Source of the DNA: Triops longicaudatus
Lineage: Eukaryota; Arthropoda; Branchiopoda; Notostraca; Triopsidae
NCBI GenBank assembly: GCA_022885665.1
Contig: JAGQDJ010000156.1
Coordinates: 620,001 to 684,000 of the forward strand
Length of the DNA: 64,000 nt
Direction: 5' to 3'
Made by a program: the position numbers and the translations under genes. This document shows positions 11,801 through 22,982 of this stretch, piece after piece (positions within the stretch are counted from its first letter, which is position 1; the number at the start of each line of letters is the position of its first letter). The notes beneath the pieces are model-generated. The model did no database searches, was not told where the DNA came from, and saw nothing but the letters and a program-made list of their open reading frames with translations.

Positions 11801-14800
11801 GTATAGGGTTACATTAGAGTCCATTATATTGCCTTAAGACATCTTACTAATCTATTACCACAGTTTACTGACCGGGTTTTCCATTTTACTTTACGGGGGT
11901 GTCTCACCCTCTCACACCCTTCACTTAACGACGCCCTTACAAATGACACCTTGAGACACGTGCGAGCAAGAAACGCTTTTATAGCTTGAGTGGCGCTCTT
12001 AACATTTTCCGTCAGTAACTCGCTAATTATGCGATTCTGAGCAGTAAATCCAAATTCGAGGTTTCGTGAATTGCGATTTCATACGTCATTTATGACAGTG
12101 TATCAACATTGTAAGATTTCCACTTGACATTCGTCTCTGTACCACTGGCACTTCGGGGATATGTCTTCAACCAAATCTCTTGAGTCTCAAGTTTCGGAAA
12201 AGCGTATTACAAGCTATGTTGCGTTTGACATGCAGTGTACCAGGAACTTTCGGGCTACATTCGAACGCAAGGAGCGAGTGCCCAATCTAATAGGCCTTTT
12301 CTTTGAGCTCTCAAACCATGGTAAGTGGCGATAGCTATTCAACTCCATTTTATACTTTGGAAAGTGTGAAAAGCAAGATGGAGAAGGAAAAATTGCTGTT
12401 CAAAAGAAAAATTAGAAGTAACGTGAAGGCTTGAAATAAAAGTTCGACTAAGCTCTTTTTCTAGGGAAATTAGATAACTGGTCTACGTCAATACGTGTAC
12501 ACAACTCTACCTTAAAATTGAGGATGACAAGGTTTTCCTGTACCAAGCTAAGCGAGTTACCTAGGTGACCAAGTTAACATTCTTCGGAAACTTTCTTAAC
12601 CTAAAAAACGTGAGGGAAAACCTCTGAGGTTAGTACTGTAATGCTGCCAAAGTAATTATGGTTGCTGCGCGAAACAGAACAGTGGTATACTCACGTACAC
12701 GGACGAACCCGATAATTGGGATCCGTCTACAAAGTAATGATTGGCTAAACTGACCAACCTGCACTTCTCACGCGGATCACTTTGTCTCTTTACACCTTGT
12801 CACAAGTCAGTTTGTCTCTCCGCAACTCTCCAGTGAACTCCAACATATACTCGTTAATCATTTGGATGGATTCTGGAGCAAATTGCGTAGATAATTTCAG
12901 AGATACATACATCTCTGAATAGCTGAATATATCTCCCGAAGATTGCTAACAGGAAAGCTTTAATTCATAATACTGCGTGAACTTTGATGAATTGTTTCGC
13001 AAATAATAATTATGAATTCCTAATTGTCTTCAATGAAACGTCAACAAAAGAACACAATTTTGTACCCATGATTATTACTAAAGAACGATTCCCTTCAAAA
13101 TCTTGACTGCCAAGAACAAAATGACGTCATGGTAAAAAAAGGGCGTTTAATTCTAATTCTAAAAAGGCGTAAAATTCTATTACGCGTTTTCTTAAGTTCT
13201 TACAGTGATACCAAACGTGACCACTTCGCTCTCACACACTTCAATTTCTATTTCACGCATATTTTGCTTGATTTTGTTTCATTTTCTTTGCCAGTTTGAC
13301 ATTGTGGATCTGTATGTTGCCACTCAGGCTTCAAAATTAGCACGTATATTTCTGTCACAACAAAAGTCTGTCTTAGGTACAGAACCAAAAGGCACCTATG
13401 TTCAATATGCAACACGAGAAAGAGAGAAATAGCGACAAATAAACGCGAGTAAATTGAACTGCACATATTGCTAGCCTTTTTTCGGGGCGAGTCAACAGGC
13501 GACCTGTCAAGTATATACACAGGAGGGCTGAAAAGATAGATTTGCTTCTACGTGGATGTTATAGTGAACATGGTAGATGAAAACGGTGATCGTTAAAATA
13601 GTTGACGAGCGGAAACAACAAGGGAAAATCAGGATTGTTTGGCGAAGGTTAAGACGCCTTTTATTATCATTATGTGAAGCTAGGGGAGCTAGAAGAAAAC
13701 GTGCTATGAAATTTCAGGGGAAGAGGTCGTAGAAAAGTATGGGTACGCCATGGAAAAGTAAAACGCAATTGTAGTGAATAGGGAAAGAGACGAGAAATGC
13801 CCTTAGAAACACCACGAGCAGTTACCTGGTCATATTACCTTGTAAAACTGCACGGGGAGTAGGGTATTAAGCGGAGGTACTGTAGTGAAGGATGTTTAGA
13901 AGGTAGTAAATGATCATCAGGACGCAGTAATGCCGTTATATACATTCCTTTGCTAGTTGCAGCGAGACTTGAAATGCAGATCTGGCTGAGCGTAATTTCA
14001 ATTTGTCAGATTGAAGCACTTTAGATTTACAGAAAATAGCGACTGTTGGAATGAAATGTATCGACTTGTCGATTTGACTCACTCATTTATGCGAAGTTCT
14101 TTCCTGGAATCCAGTGCTGTGTGCGCGAACTGAAGTTAAATTCGGTATGCTTTTCAGCGACAAAAGAGAAAGTTACCTACGTGGCCTTAGGGCGAATTTC
14201 CAAGAACGTAGAATTCTGACTTTTGCTTAAGGGGGCTTCGACCACTTAGCCACCTTGTCACCTACAGCTGAATCCATAGTCACCCCTTTTAAGGTTTAAA
14301 GAGGAGACACTAAGACCTTTTAATATTCATGAAACATTACACGTAGACTAAATGTCACCAAACTCTCTATTCACGGACTAATGAATTCTTATGCGCACAG
14401 ACCGTCTTTCACTTCTGTGTCCTTACTGAAATGAAATGGAACTCTTGGTTGTGAGTTTGCCAAGTAAAAGTCAGAACTTTTTTATGAACCGAACATACCG
14501 CCTACGTATTATTCAGGCATAGGTACTGTGAATAACATGAAAAAACTGCCCGGGAAAACGTGACTAGGTACTAGAAATATCAAGCACGTTACTTGAGTAC
14601 TCGGATCTGTTCGTGTCAGTAGGCACTATTCAGTAGTTTATTGACAAGCAATGTGTAAAGGCACTAAACAAGTTTTAGTGGGCGGATTATATATTACGTT
14701 TTTCGGATGAACTATACAGTGAAGGACTCCAGCAGCTTGCTTGCGGCATACTGTGAAGGAGCGTGAAGTGCTCTAGTTTGCAGCAAGCATGAAATTAATA

Positions 14801-17527
14801 AGCATCTTAAACAATCGTTCTCATTTCTTAGGAGAACCTTGCCACCCATACGAGCCATTCAAGTGTCCTGGCGATGGTACATGCATCTCTATTCAATATC
14901 TCTGCGACGGTGCCCAAGATTGTCCAGACGGCTATGACGAAGATTCACGACTTTGTACTGCCGGTACGTACATATTTTTTTTCCGAAATCAGAAGCTGCC
15001 AATGGTAGTGACACTCCTTACTCGAATCGTTTCCGAAGATATGATTTGCCACGTAATTATTTGTGATATTGAAATAAGTGCAGAAAAATTATAAATTCAT
15101 AAATATCATACACAAATCATACAAAACATATACAAATGATAAATATTGTGGCATAGGGCTACAAAATGCGCCATTTGAAAGCATCACCAATAACATGCTT
15201 AACGTAAAATATTATCTATTAATATGAGTCATCTAGGGGAAGTAATAGGAACTACTGAAAGACTGTTAACGATAGTTGTCTTTAAGGAGAAGTGAAAGGC
15301 AGGATGGGTTATACCAAAGGAAACCTATTAAGAGTCGGACGTGGGAAAGATGTGAGAAGCTAGTACTACAGAAAGTGTGCAAAAAGTCCATTCGGATTCC
15401 AAATTCGTTCATATCCGGTTTCGTATGGACTTTTTGATGATCTAATTAACAAGCAATCTCTCATAGATTTTCAGTATCGAGTTCCAGATTTGGCTGAAAT
15501 TGCGGACCAAATCTGGACCCTATTTACAAGCTTATTTGTTGTCCCGAGGCTGATATGGAGTAGTAGCGAAGGAAACTATGCGTATAAATGCTGTGACTAC
15601 AATGAATTTAATTACAATTGCTAGAGGATGTAACGACATCTAGCCAGTGAATCCGAAAGCTTTTGAGCATGGGTCCCCACTTTATTTACAGGTGCTTAAG
15701 AAGCTAACAAAGTTTTAACGCAGTACTTTCACAATGCATTTTTAATTTCGCGTTCTGTAGTATTAATATCTTTTTAAAATTGTAGTTAATGAAACTATGT
15801 TGTACCGAGTTTTGTTTTCATTTGTATTTAAGCTGTAGTTATGTATTCTTGAGTCTTCTCTAAACAAAGATTTAGTCATTTTCTCTTTTATTTTGATATA
15901 CCCGAAATTCTGGAGAGTACAAAATAATTCTGGAGAGTACAAAATAATTTCACTAGTCTATACTTCACTGGAAACCAATTTAATTTTATATTACTGCGAA
16001 TATTTTCTTATACGGAAAACAAAACGGACGACTTCTTTAAAACTATGCCGCTTCGCGCAGAACAAATGTCGTACGTTGTGTACATTATGAATAAATTATG
16101 ACTAAAACAGCTACACTGAATCGAAACAATGCAACATTTAAGCCACTAATTTCAAAATGTGCCAATAAATTGTGTAATCTTTACAGTACAATCTGGTTAT
16201 ATTGAACCTCCTGGGAACAGCAAAACTGCATTTTATTAGAAATTCCTTACATCGATCATTTTCATCTTTACATTGCATACAATCCCAGAAAACCATCCAC
16301 TACAGACCACAGTTCTTTATAGAAGGGTTCATTGTAACGAGATTTTACTACAATTGGAAATGAAGTGAAATATACATAATATACGAGCGTTTACATAACA
16401 AGTAAGCTGTGTATCAGTGTATAATCGTGTTCTATCGCTAACGCTGCTTTCTGTCAAGAAATCACCGCGATTGAAAGGATAGTTGAAATTTAGTTGAGTT
16501 CCCTCTCACCCACGCTAATGGTGTTTTGCATTCTATTTCAATTCCCAAGCTATTACTTGCGAATTGCCCGTCATTAATTACGTGAATGGTACCCTTAAAC
16601 GCTATATCGTAGCGTATATTACAGTCTACAAAACGAAAAACTTTGTTTGTGCGAGACCTGGCTTAGCCTACTTAGTGCACGAAACGGACTTTCCTTGAAA
16701 TACGTATTATTTTTTCCTCAGAAAACTGTCTTTGACGTTGCACACTTTGATCTTCTTTTACCTGACATTGTACTTTCTTTCTTTGACACTGTACATATCT
16801 TTCTTTGATATTGTACTTATCACATGTAGCCCGGCAAACATGGTTATGCAAATTTCTCTTCATTTAAAACTTCAAAGTAGCATTCACACGTACGAAATTC
16901 ACATAATCGGTGTTATAACTGTCGTGACGTCAAACATTCAAGCAGAAATGCTGAACTGGTAGAACAAAGTGAATAGAGAGCTGGGAAAAAGCCCTGAATA
17001 GAGCTTGATGATATAAAGCTCTTTAATTTGAGCTTTGCTTAGTACTTTTAAAAGATAATGTTACGCTTTTTTTCACGCTATATGCCATAACATCGCTGAA
17101 TGTTTAATTGTCTCTTTTTCTAACAGCCAAGCGTCCTCCTGTAGAAGAGACTGCTAGTTTCCTGCAGTCGTTACTCAACAGTCACGGTCCCGACTATCTC
17201 GTTAAACTTTTCGGGACAAAAGCACGTGACGCTCTAGCGCCACTTGGTGGAGTGGAAAAAGTTGCAATAGCTTTGTCAGGTAAATACCTTTATAATAATA
17301 GCTCAAATAGGCTATTTACTGTCCGTTGTATAGAGACGCAAACGTTGAAAGATTTCGGTGCGGCGTTGCATTTGATGCGATCTGACGTTGAGCACTTACG
17401 ATCCGTTTTCCTGGCAGTGCAAAACGGCGACTTGGGGGTCTTAAAATCGCTAGGCATCAAAGACTCGGAATTGGGCGACGTCAAGTTTTTCCTCGAAAAG
17501 CTTCTTAAAACAGGGTTTTTAGATTAA
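8828..17527 (+). CDS. IDLSRF-like peptide precursor (prohormone-4 type, LDLa domain)
   Basis: This is a secreted peptide precursor of the insect prohormone-4/IDLSRF family. Coding exons 8828-8942, 14832-14963, 17127-17279 and 17334-17527 join in frame to 197 residues. Residues 1-23 form a signal peptide ending SSVFA. Residues 24-35 (IDLVKLLEHRTL) precede the dibasic site KR at 36-37 and occupy the place of the IDLSRF peptide. An LDL-receptor class A domain follows, with six cysteines at 42, 50, 56, 63, 69 and 80 and the calcium motif CDGAQDCPDGYDED. A second KR at 84-85 opens the highly conserved C-terminal module (RPPVEETASFLQSLL ... SELGDVKFFLEKLLKTGFLD). The signal, the KR sites and the whole C-terminus match the family; only the peptide core differs. 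Introns are long (5.9 and 2.2 kb). The receptor and exact function of the family are not settled. Confidence 0.93.
9655..9690. repeat. 18-bp tandem duplication
   Basis: The unit GTGAGATTCAAGTAAGAA occurs twice in direct succession within intron 1 of the IDLSRF-like gene. It is a minor local duplication with no sign of function. Confidence 0.85.
10640..10691. mobile_element. Pogo/mariner-like inverted-repeat fragment
   Basis: On the minus strand this reads GTACAATCTTGTTATAACGAACC and then a second TTATAACGAAC. This is the same terminal motif found at 16184-16350 and 31692-31772. It is probably one end of a decayed DNA-transposon-derived MITE lying in intron 1 of the prohormone gene. The other end is not clear. 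Confidence 0.5.
12161..12320 (+). CDS. Possible alternative first exon of the IDLSRF-like gene
   Basis: An ATG-initiated frame of 53 codons (MSSTKSLESQVSEKRITSYV...) ends exactly at a strong donor, CCATG|GTAAGT. It leaves one extra base, so it is in phase 1, the same phase as the signal-peptide exon at 8942. Spliced to the LDLa exon at 14832 it would give an in-frame product with an N-terminus that has no hydrophobic signal peptide. It could also belong to an unrelated nested transcript or be a chance ORF. I recognise no domain. The case rests on ORF, donor and phase agreeing. Confidence 0.3.
15906..15945. repeat. 20-bp tandem duplication
   Basis: The unit AATTCTGGAGAGTACAAAAT is repeated exactly, head to tail, in intron 2 of the IDLSRF-like gene. 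No function is evident. Confidence 0.9.
16184..16350. mobile_element. Short MITE with pogo/mariner-like ends
   Basis: The left end, CAGTACAATCTGGTTATATT, and the reverse-complemented right end, TAGTAAAATCTCGTTACAAT, match at 20 of the first 25 positions including the following GAACC. The 167-base interval has no ORF. A TA dinucleotide precedes the left end, but the right flank is degraded, so the target duplication cannot be proved. It shares its ends with the repeats at 10640 and 31692 and lies in intron 2 of the prohormone gene. Confidence 0.6.
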
Positions 17528-19857
17528 ACTCACCATACTCTTTGCCTATTATGCTTTCGTTTCTCTTTCCGTAACGCGGTATACCATCATCCTCCTTTCT
17601 GGTTTCAGATCTTGTAGGCTAAGCATATTATAGCACCGTCCTAAGCTCTAATTGACCCTATTCCCACACATCGTTCTGGAGAACTTGCAAAAGATAACGT
17701 ATTCGTTTCAGATGAACAAACCATACTCCTGACGACACGGAAAACCCATTTATGAATTTATCTTGAAAATTCAATCGATTTCCACACTTACCATAAGACC
17801 TAGAAAGTTCCATGAAACCCAGTAAATATAGTACCCAAGATATTATATAAGATATATATACACTCAAAATGTCTCAGTGCACACGTTTATTTGCTTGTTG
17901 TGATAGAAATAAAAGGTGTAGCTTTTTTCTATTATTATGTAGGTTACGACCATGAAGTGAATAAATTTTCAAATATTGCAAACAAACTTTTTTACTTCCT
18001 TCTTGATATTCTTGCCAGAAGTTGCAAGCGCCTTATTATGGAAGCAAAATTACTTCTGGAAACACTGTCATGAGCTTGTCCACGTCCCATTTTCTGTCAC
18101 CTAAATTGTTCTGAATACCGTTATCTTGATTCATTGCGAAAAAAGCGCTTTGTTCATTTTTCTTATTTATTTCGTCCAATTTTCTACTAAAAAGGCATTT
18201 TTTTAGAAAACAGGATAATACGAAAAACTCTCGATACAGTATATTTATATGTAAAAAAAAAAAAAAAAAAAAAAACTGACAAACAGTTTCGTAAAAGCCG
18301 CTCTTGGGTGTCAAATCAAAATAACGAAACTATATACTGACCCCTGCGGAGGTTTATCCCAGCAAGCATGTTTCATGGAGTTTAGAATAATAATAAGTTA
18401 AGATACCGCGTCACCAAACAACGTTAGATATTCGTTTGCTAGTATTTGCGCACATATAAGAAATTTCCCTCTTTTCCTTGAACAATTTTCAACATACACA
18501 AGGTAAAATTTGCACCACAGAAGTGCTAGTTTATTCGGCTGAAAACAATATTACTGCACTGCTAAAGAAGAGCGCAAAAATTGTAAGAAAATCAAAGTAT
18601 TCCAGTGCCCTGTGAGACTTATTCTCTCATGGTGAAGTCCGTTTATATCCGAACCTTGGCAATAACGGAAGAAGCGCAATTTCTGGCAGTATCTTAAAAA
18701 AATTCAATATATTCGCTTCAAACTAAAGTCTCAGTCTCATACAAAGAATAGTTTCTAGTGACAGGAGATTTGTGTTTTTTGTTCGGCCACATTTACAGAT
18801 TAGCGGTGTTCCATAGTAACGCGTAAATGCAACACTGACATTTGAACTCTTATGCATTTTGATCATGCTAGTTTCATCAAATTTGGCACTTGTAGTATAG
18901 CAAACGTGCTAACGGATTCGCTTGAAATGTAAGCAATTACAATTTCATACCTAGTTCAAACTTCAACTTTGGCCTCCTAACTGTATACTCATCCAAAACT
19001 CGCTGTGTTTAACTTAGGTTAGCCTAGATAAATAACGTTGTCCTTGTGAAGACAAAGCCTCGCATCTTTCCTCCATAAAGCTTTCGTTTTCACTTCCTTT
19101 TCCACGTTTACCTTTGTCGTCATTAACGGACCCGAGGTACTGTATTAACAAGTTGCCAAGCTATGTTCGACATGGAACGTAATTTAGTGCAAAATACTTC
19201 GATTTTTTCAGGCACCTATATCAGCAACTAATCACATTATATCGCAGAAGCTTAATACTTGCTCATGATAGAAGGAAGATAAATAAACAAATATAGATAA
19301 CTATAGAAAAAACTACAAAGGAAGCGCATACACACAGTACATTTCCTGATTCTTTTATCTACACAAGTCTTGAACAGCTAATACGCACAACCTTTTGCCT
19401 TTTCGGCAGAAGCCGATTACACGGTTTCTGAAAGCAGGTCAGTTTACGGAGGTCACTTCACCATTCAAGTTCTAGGAAGGTCGGTTGCACCATGTCACTT
19501 TCTATTTTGACCTAGGCTTTAACCAATGAAAATTCTGGGTATTTCTAGGCCCATTTTAACGACTCGTATACAGTACGCAGGAAAGAGGCCCCAGTAGACA
19601 CCTTCTAGGTCTTGTCCAGAGCATGTACACATATTGTTGTCACTTGACTGTAACATTGCGACACAATCGTGCAAAGAATCACCGAAAGAAAGTGCAATAT
19701 TAGGGCGTCGCTGTGGTCACATTGTGTCAGTCTACTTCATTCCTCAGACGAAGAACACCTGCTCAAGCGCAAGAATCTATACAGTGAATTGTGATCTTAA
19801 CTTGCGTACACTTTTTGTCTGATTCACCGGTACCTGGACTTAACACCAACTGTAAAC
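17528..19857. other. Intergenic, no gene recognised
   Basis: This is the 3' flank of the prohormone gene plus AT-rich sequence. It contains an A23 tract at 18253-18275. Open frames of up to 92 codons are present but carry no recognisable domain or consistent splice signals. Confidence 0.5.
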
Positions 19858-20608
19858 ATGATGGCCGAATACCATACATTACCCGAGTTTATAAAGAAAG
19901 TACGGATTAGCGGCGGAATGTCCGGCTGCAGAGAAGAGTAAGTTCTCTATTCATTGTAACCTAATCGTGAATGCGTTATATTTCAGGCATTTTAGTACGT
20001 TAATACATTGGAACTAGTATCAGAAGGCACAAATGCAAGAGAATTGCGTTCGTCAACTTCCGACGAAAATGCTTCTCGTACCAATACATCCAGTTATCCA
20101 TTTTTTTTTACATACAACTGAGTCAACACATGTACAACATATAACGTATAACCACGAGGGAATTTCCTCTTCGTTTACGGGGGTTTTCTTTTAGCGGTGG
20201 GTTCACTTTTGTTTCCGTGATTTTTTTTATCGCGAAACTTCACACACCCTATGACACATTGTCTATTGAAAATTCCTGAAAACGTCGCTATCATAAGTCC
20301 TTAGTATCCGGGTCTTAGATTTCACCCCAGACAGAATCCTTTTTCGCGTGAAATTACTTTCAAGCATACCTAGTTAATGGTATTAACTTGATTGTACTAA
20401 TTTTACCAGCTCTCAAATAACGGAAAGACATAAAGAAGTGGTGAAATTGAGACACGTAATGGCCATTCTCAGACGGTTACAGTACCGGACTGGACACGTC
20501 ATTGTATACAATCACCGGAGATTCCGGCAGGACTTACCACACAGTCATGCTGATCCACTAGTTGCATTGCGTATGATAAGTCTCTTTAGTTGCACTTTCC
20601 GATTATGA
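19858..20608 (+). CDS. Hypothetical two-exon protein, 92 residues
   Basis: Exon 1 (19858-19937) starts ATGATGG after AAC and encodes MMAEYHTLPEFIKKVRISGG and a few more residues. It ends at the consensus donor GA|GTAAGT. Exon 2 (20410-20608) follows the acceptor TTTTACCAG. The phases match (2+1), and the frame stays open for 66 codons to TGA. The product is basic, with an Arg/His-rich middle (HVMAILRRLQYRTGHVIVYN), and shows no signal peptide or membrane segment. I do not recognise it. The last residues after DPLVAL could be intron read-through at a weak donor (GC|GTATGA, 20568), in which case the gene would continue into exons I cannot find. Confidence 0.45.
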
Positions 20609-21409
20609 ATCACGCTTCCTGATTTATTAAAATAACTCGCAAATTCATAAAGTAACATATGTTGCCTGTTTTACCACGCTTTTTTTTGGACAATTGTAAA
20701 ATTTATTCAACTTTTTGACAAGTAAGGAAAACAACGTCATTTTCAGGGACATATTATAGATGTAGTTGAAACATTTTCTTTTTCGCTTGAAACTTTTGGT
20801 GCAGTTAAAGCTTTTTGACAAGCTTCCTATAGTCTTGTGCCATAAATTTGGCAGTCGCTCTTTCGAGATAGGTAATTTGGAGTATGCGTAGACCGCGCAG
20901 GTGGAAGGACGTGACGGATTGTGCGTGCAATGTCCGTAACACTAATGACCTTGCTGGAAAATGGCCTGAGCAGAAGAAAACACTTTGTAAACCGAAATTC
21001 CTGAGAATATTGAGGTCCAAGTAGAATGTTGCCAAGTGCTTTCAATACAGCTATCCGTTAGATAGCTTACTTATGCCACTGTGGACTCTATATTTCTTGA
21101 CAAATTTGCGTTGTAAATTTCGCAATTAACATTGATCATTTCTGAAAAATTTACTTTACATTAAGGCTAAGAAATTAGATTAACACGTTAAAGTCAACGA
21201 AATGATAACCAAAAACTAAAGTATTTAAATTATAAAATTTAAAATAAATAAACATTACCAAGACAATGGTCAGAATTTTTGAAAAATTACTTCAATTTGT
21301 GGAAATCAATTGTTTCGATGGAATTTCCATATTTAGTAGACGAAAATAAGTACAAGTTTCTGAATTACTTTTTGGTCGCGATTTCGTGTTTAAGTACAAA
21401 TATGCTAAG

Positions 21410-21430
21410 CTTTTTTTTTAAAAAAAAAAG
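21410..21430. repeat. T/A homopolymer palindrome
   Basis: A C-T9-A10-G run forms a near-perfect self-complementary block. The same arrangement recurs at 40757-40780 and 58698-58733. Confidence 0.8.
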
Positions 21431-21841
21431 TATGTTAACGGTAACTACGATAGCAAATTGTCAAAACAACTCCATTGTCATTGTTGCAAGAGTGACAGTA
21501 GCTACGCAGTGGTGCTAAATCTGGAGCAATTCGGTTTACAGTGGTAAACATAAACTACTTCTCCCGGTTAGGAATTGTAAAAGGTAATGCCGCATAATTC
21601 AATCAGCATACAGATTTACGTGGGCTTTAAATACGGCTACACATTTGTTTTTCCAGAGGCATATATATTCCTTAGCCGTGTCTATATTTGGCGCGCAGTA
21701 GTCACTCGTTGGTATGCGAGGCTCCATCCACGCCAACACTCGCTAAGGACGACTTCGAGCCCGAGACCGTAAAATACAACACTGTGGTATCTGTGTCCAT
21801 AAAGCCCGATAGCGTGCAGGAAATGTAGTGTGCTATGTTCT

Positions 21842-21886
21842 GTCACGTGACTTCCTTTCGTTCCTTCTTTGGCAACGGTGACGTCA
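21842..21886. promoter_or_regulatory. E-box palindrome and CRE upstream of DUSP10
   Basis: A GTCACGTGAC palindrome (21842-21851) and a full cAMP/stress response element, TGACGTCA (21879-21886), lie 28 bases apart. They are about 0.8 kb upstream of the predicted 5' UTR donor of the DUSP10-like gene. CRE sites bind CREB/ATF/Jun-family factors, which would fit feedback induction of a JNK/p38 phosphatase. The position is observed; the role is inferred. Confidence 0.45.
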
Positions 21887-22864
21887 CAGGCAGGGTAGCC
21901 TAGGTTTAGCTGATGACTCATTTGGTTTGCATTCGATGCTGGTATGCGTGCAGCGTTGCCTAGCTAGACGCTTGGCCATATTTGTAACGAATATTATGGT
22001 TTGGAAAACCTAATCGTCATTTATCGCAACTCACAAACACCCCACAGGCAACGTTTAAATCGTAGGAATGAACGGCATTCCTTGCCGTGCTTGGTGAGTG
22101 ATTCGTCACAGCTTTCTCTATACGCGTTTTTTTGCGCTTTTCTTATTCCTCAATGGGTTTTAACAGTGTGCCCTTTGGTCACAATGATAAGAAACGGCAT
22201 AAAAAGTGACGTATTTTTCATTTACGCTGCTACGTAATGCTCCAGACTAAAGAGTCACCCGTCAACTGGGTAGCAGCTAAAAACCAAGGCTAAAATAAAA
22301 GGTAGGAGAAAAACAGTGAACCAGATAAGCGACTACAGTCGTGTTCCAGGTCCCCATTCAAAGCCAGTGCTGCGTCCGGAACGCGTAGTAGACGGCAGCT
22401 GCATGCCCAGCCTGTTGTGCGGTCTAGTCTGGCCTACACTTCGTCCTTCGCCAGTTCTAAGCCACTGTTTTTCCTCACTACACGCGAGTGTTGCGCTGTG
22501 CATTCGACACTTGTGTGTTGATCTGTCCACTTCAGACGGAAACCAATATCTTAATAGCTTCCCGTGAACTCAGTTTTTAGTATACAAGGGATTTTAAAAG
22601 TTACTTCTATGTGTTTTGTGTAAAAGCTTGTATAGAGTTTCGTGTTCTTGACGTAAAGTCGTTATCTGGGAAGGTGAGTCATTCTGACGTCGTGACAGAT
22701 GAATAGGCTCTCAGTGTTCCTTATCGCGTTCACTTATCTCGCTTACGAAAAATAGGAACCATGTAAATTAACGTATGGTTTACGAGCTGTATTTTAATGA
22801 GTGTATGGAATTTTCACAGGTCAGTGCGGAACCACCGGAAACCGACGTGGGCTCGTCAGATTTC

Positions 22865-22885
22865 ATGTCCGGCACCCCCGGTTAG
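22865..22885 (+). promoter_or_regulatory. Upstream ORF in the DUSP10 5' leader
   Basis: A non-coding exon probably ends at the strong donor GGGAAG|GTGAGT (near 22671). Exon 2 begins after TTTTCACAG at 22820. The first ATG in exon 2 opens a six-residue frame, MSGTPG, that closes with TAG at 22885, 97 bases before the main ATG. The main frame is closed by an in-frame TAA in the upstream exon, so coding cannot begin further 5' through this join. Confidence 0.4.
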
Positions 22886-22982
22886 AATTTTCCCGCAGCC
22901 CTTCCCGAGTTTTCCTGCGACGAGCCAAGTTTTACCGAAGACTACTGAAACTCCCTGTGAAACGAGGGAAACTTCTCCCAAC

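Noticed and set aside
20805..21045. Two overlapping minus-strand frames of 72 and 76 codons
   Set aside because: They overlap each other in different frames, and neither shows a known motif. At most one could be real, and I could not choose.
22316..22567. 83-codon plus-strand frame upstream of DUSP10
   Set aside because: It lies in the likely promoter/5' UTR, ends before the 22671 donor and shows no protein features.
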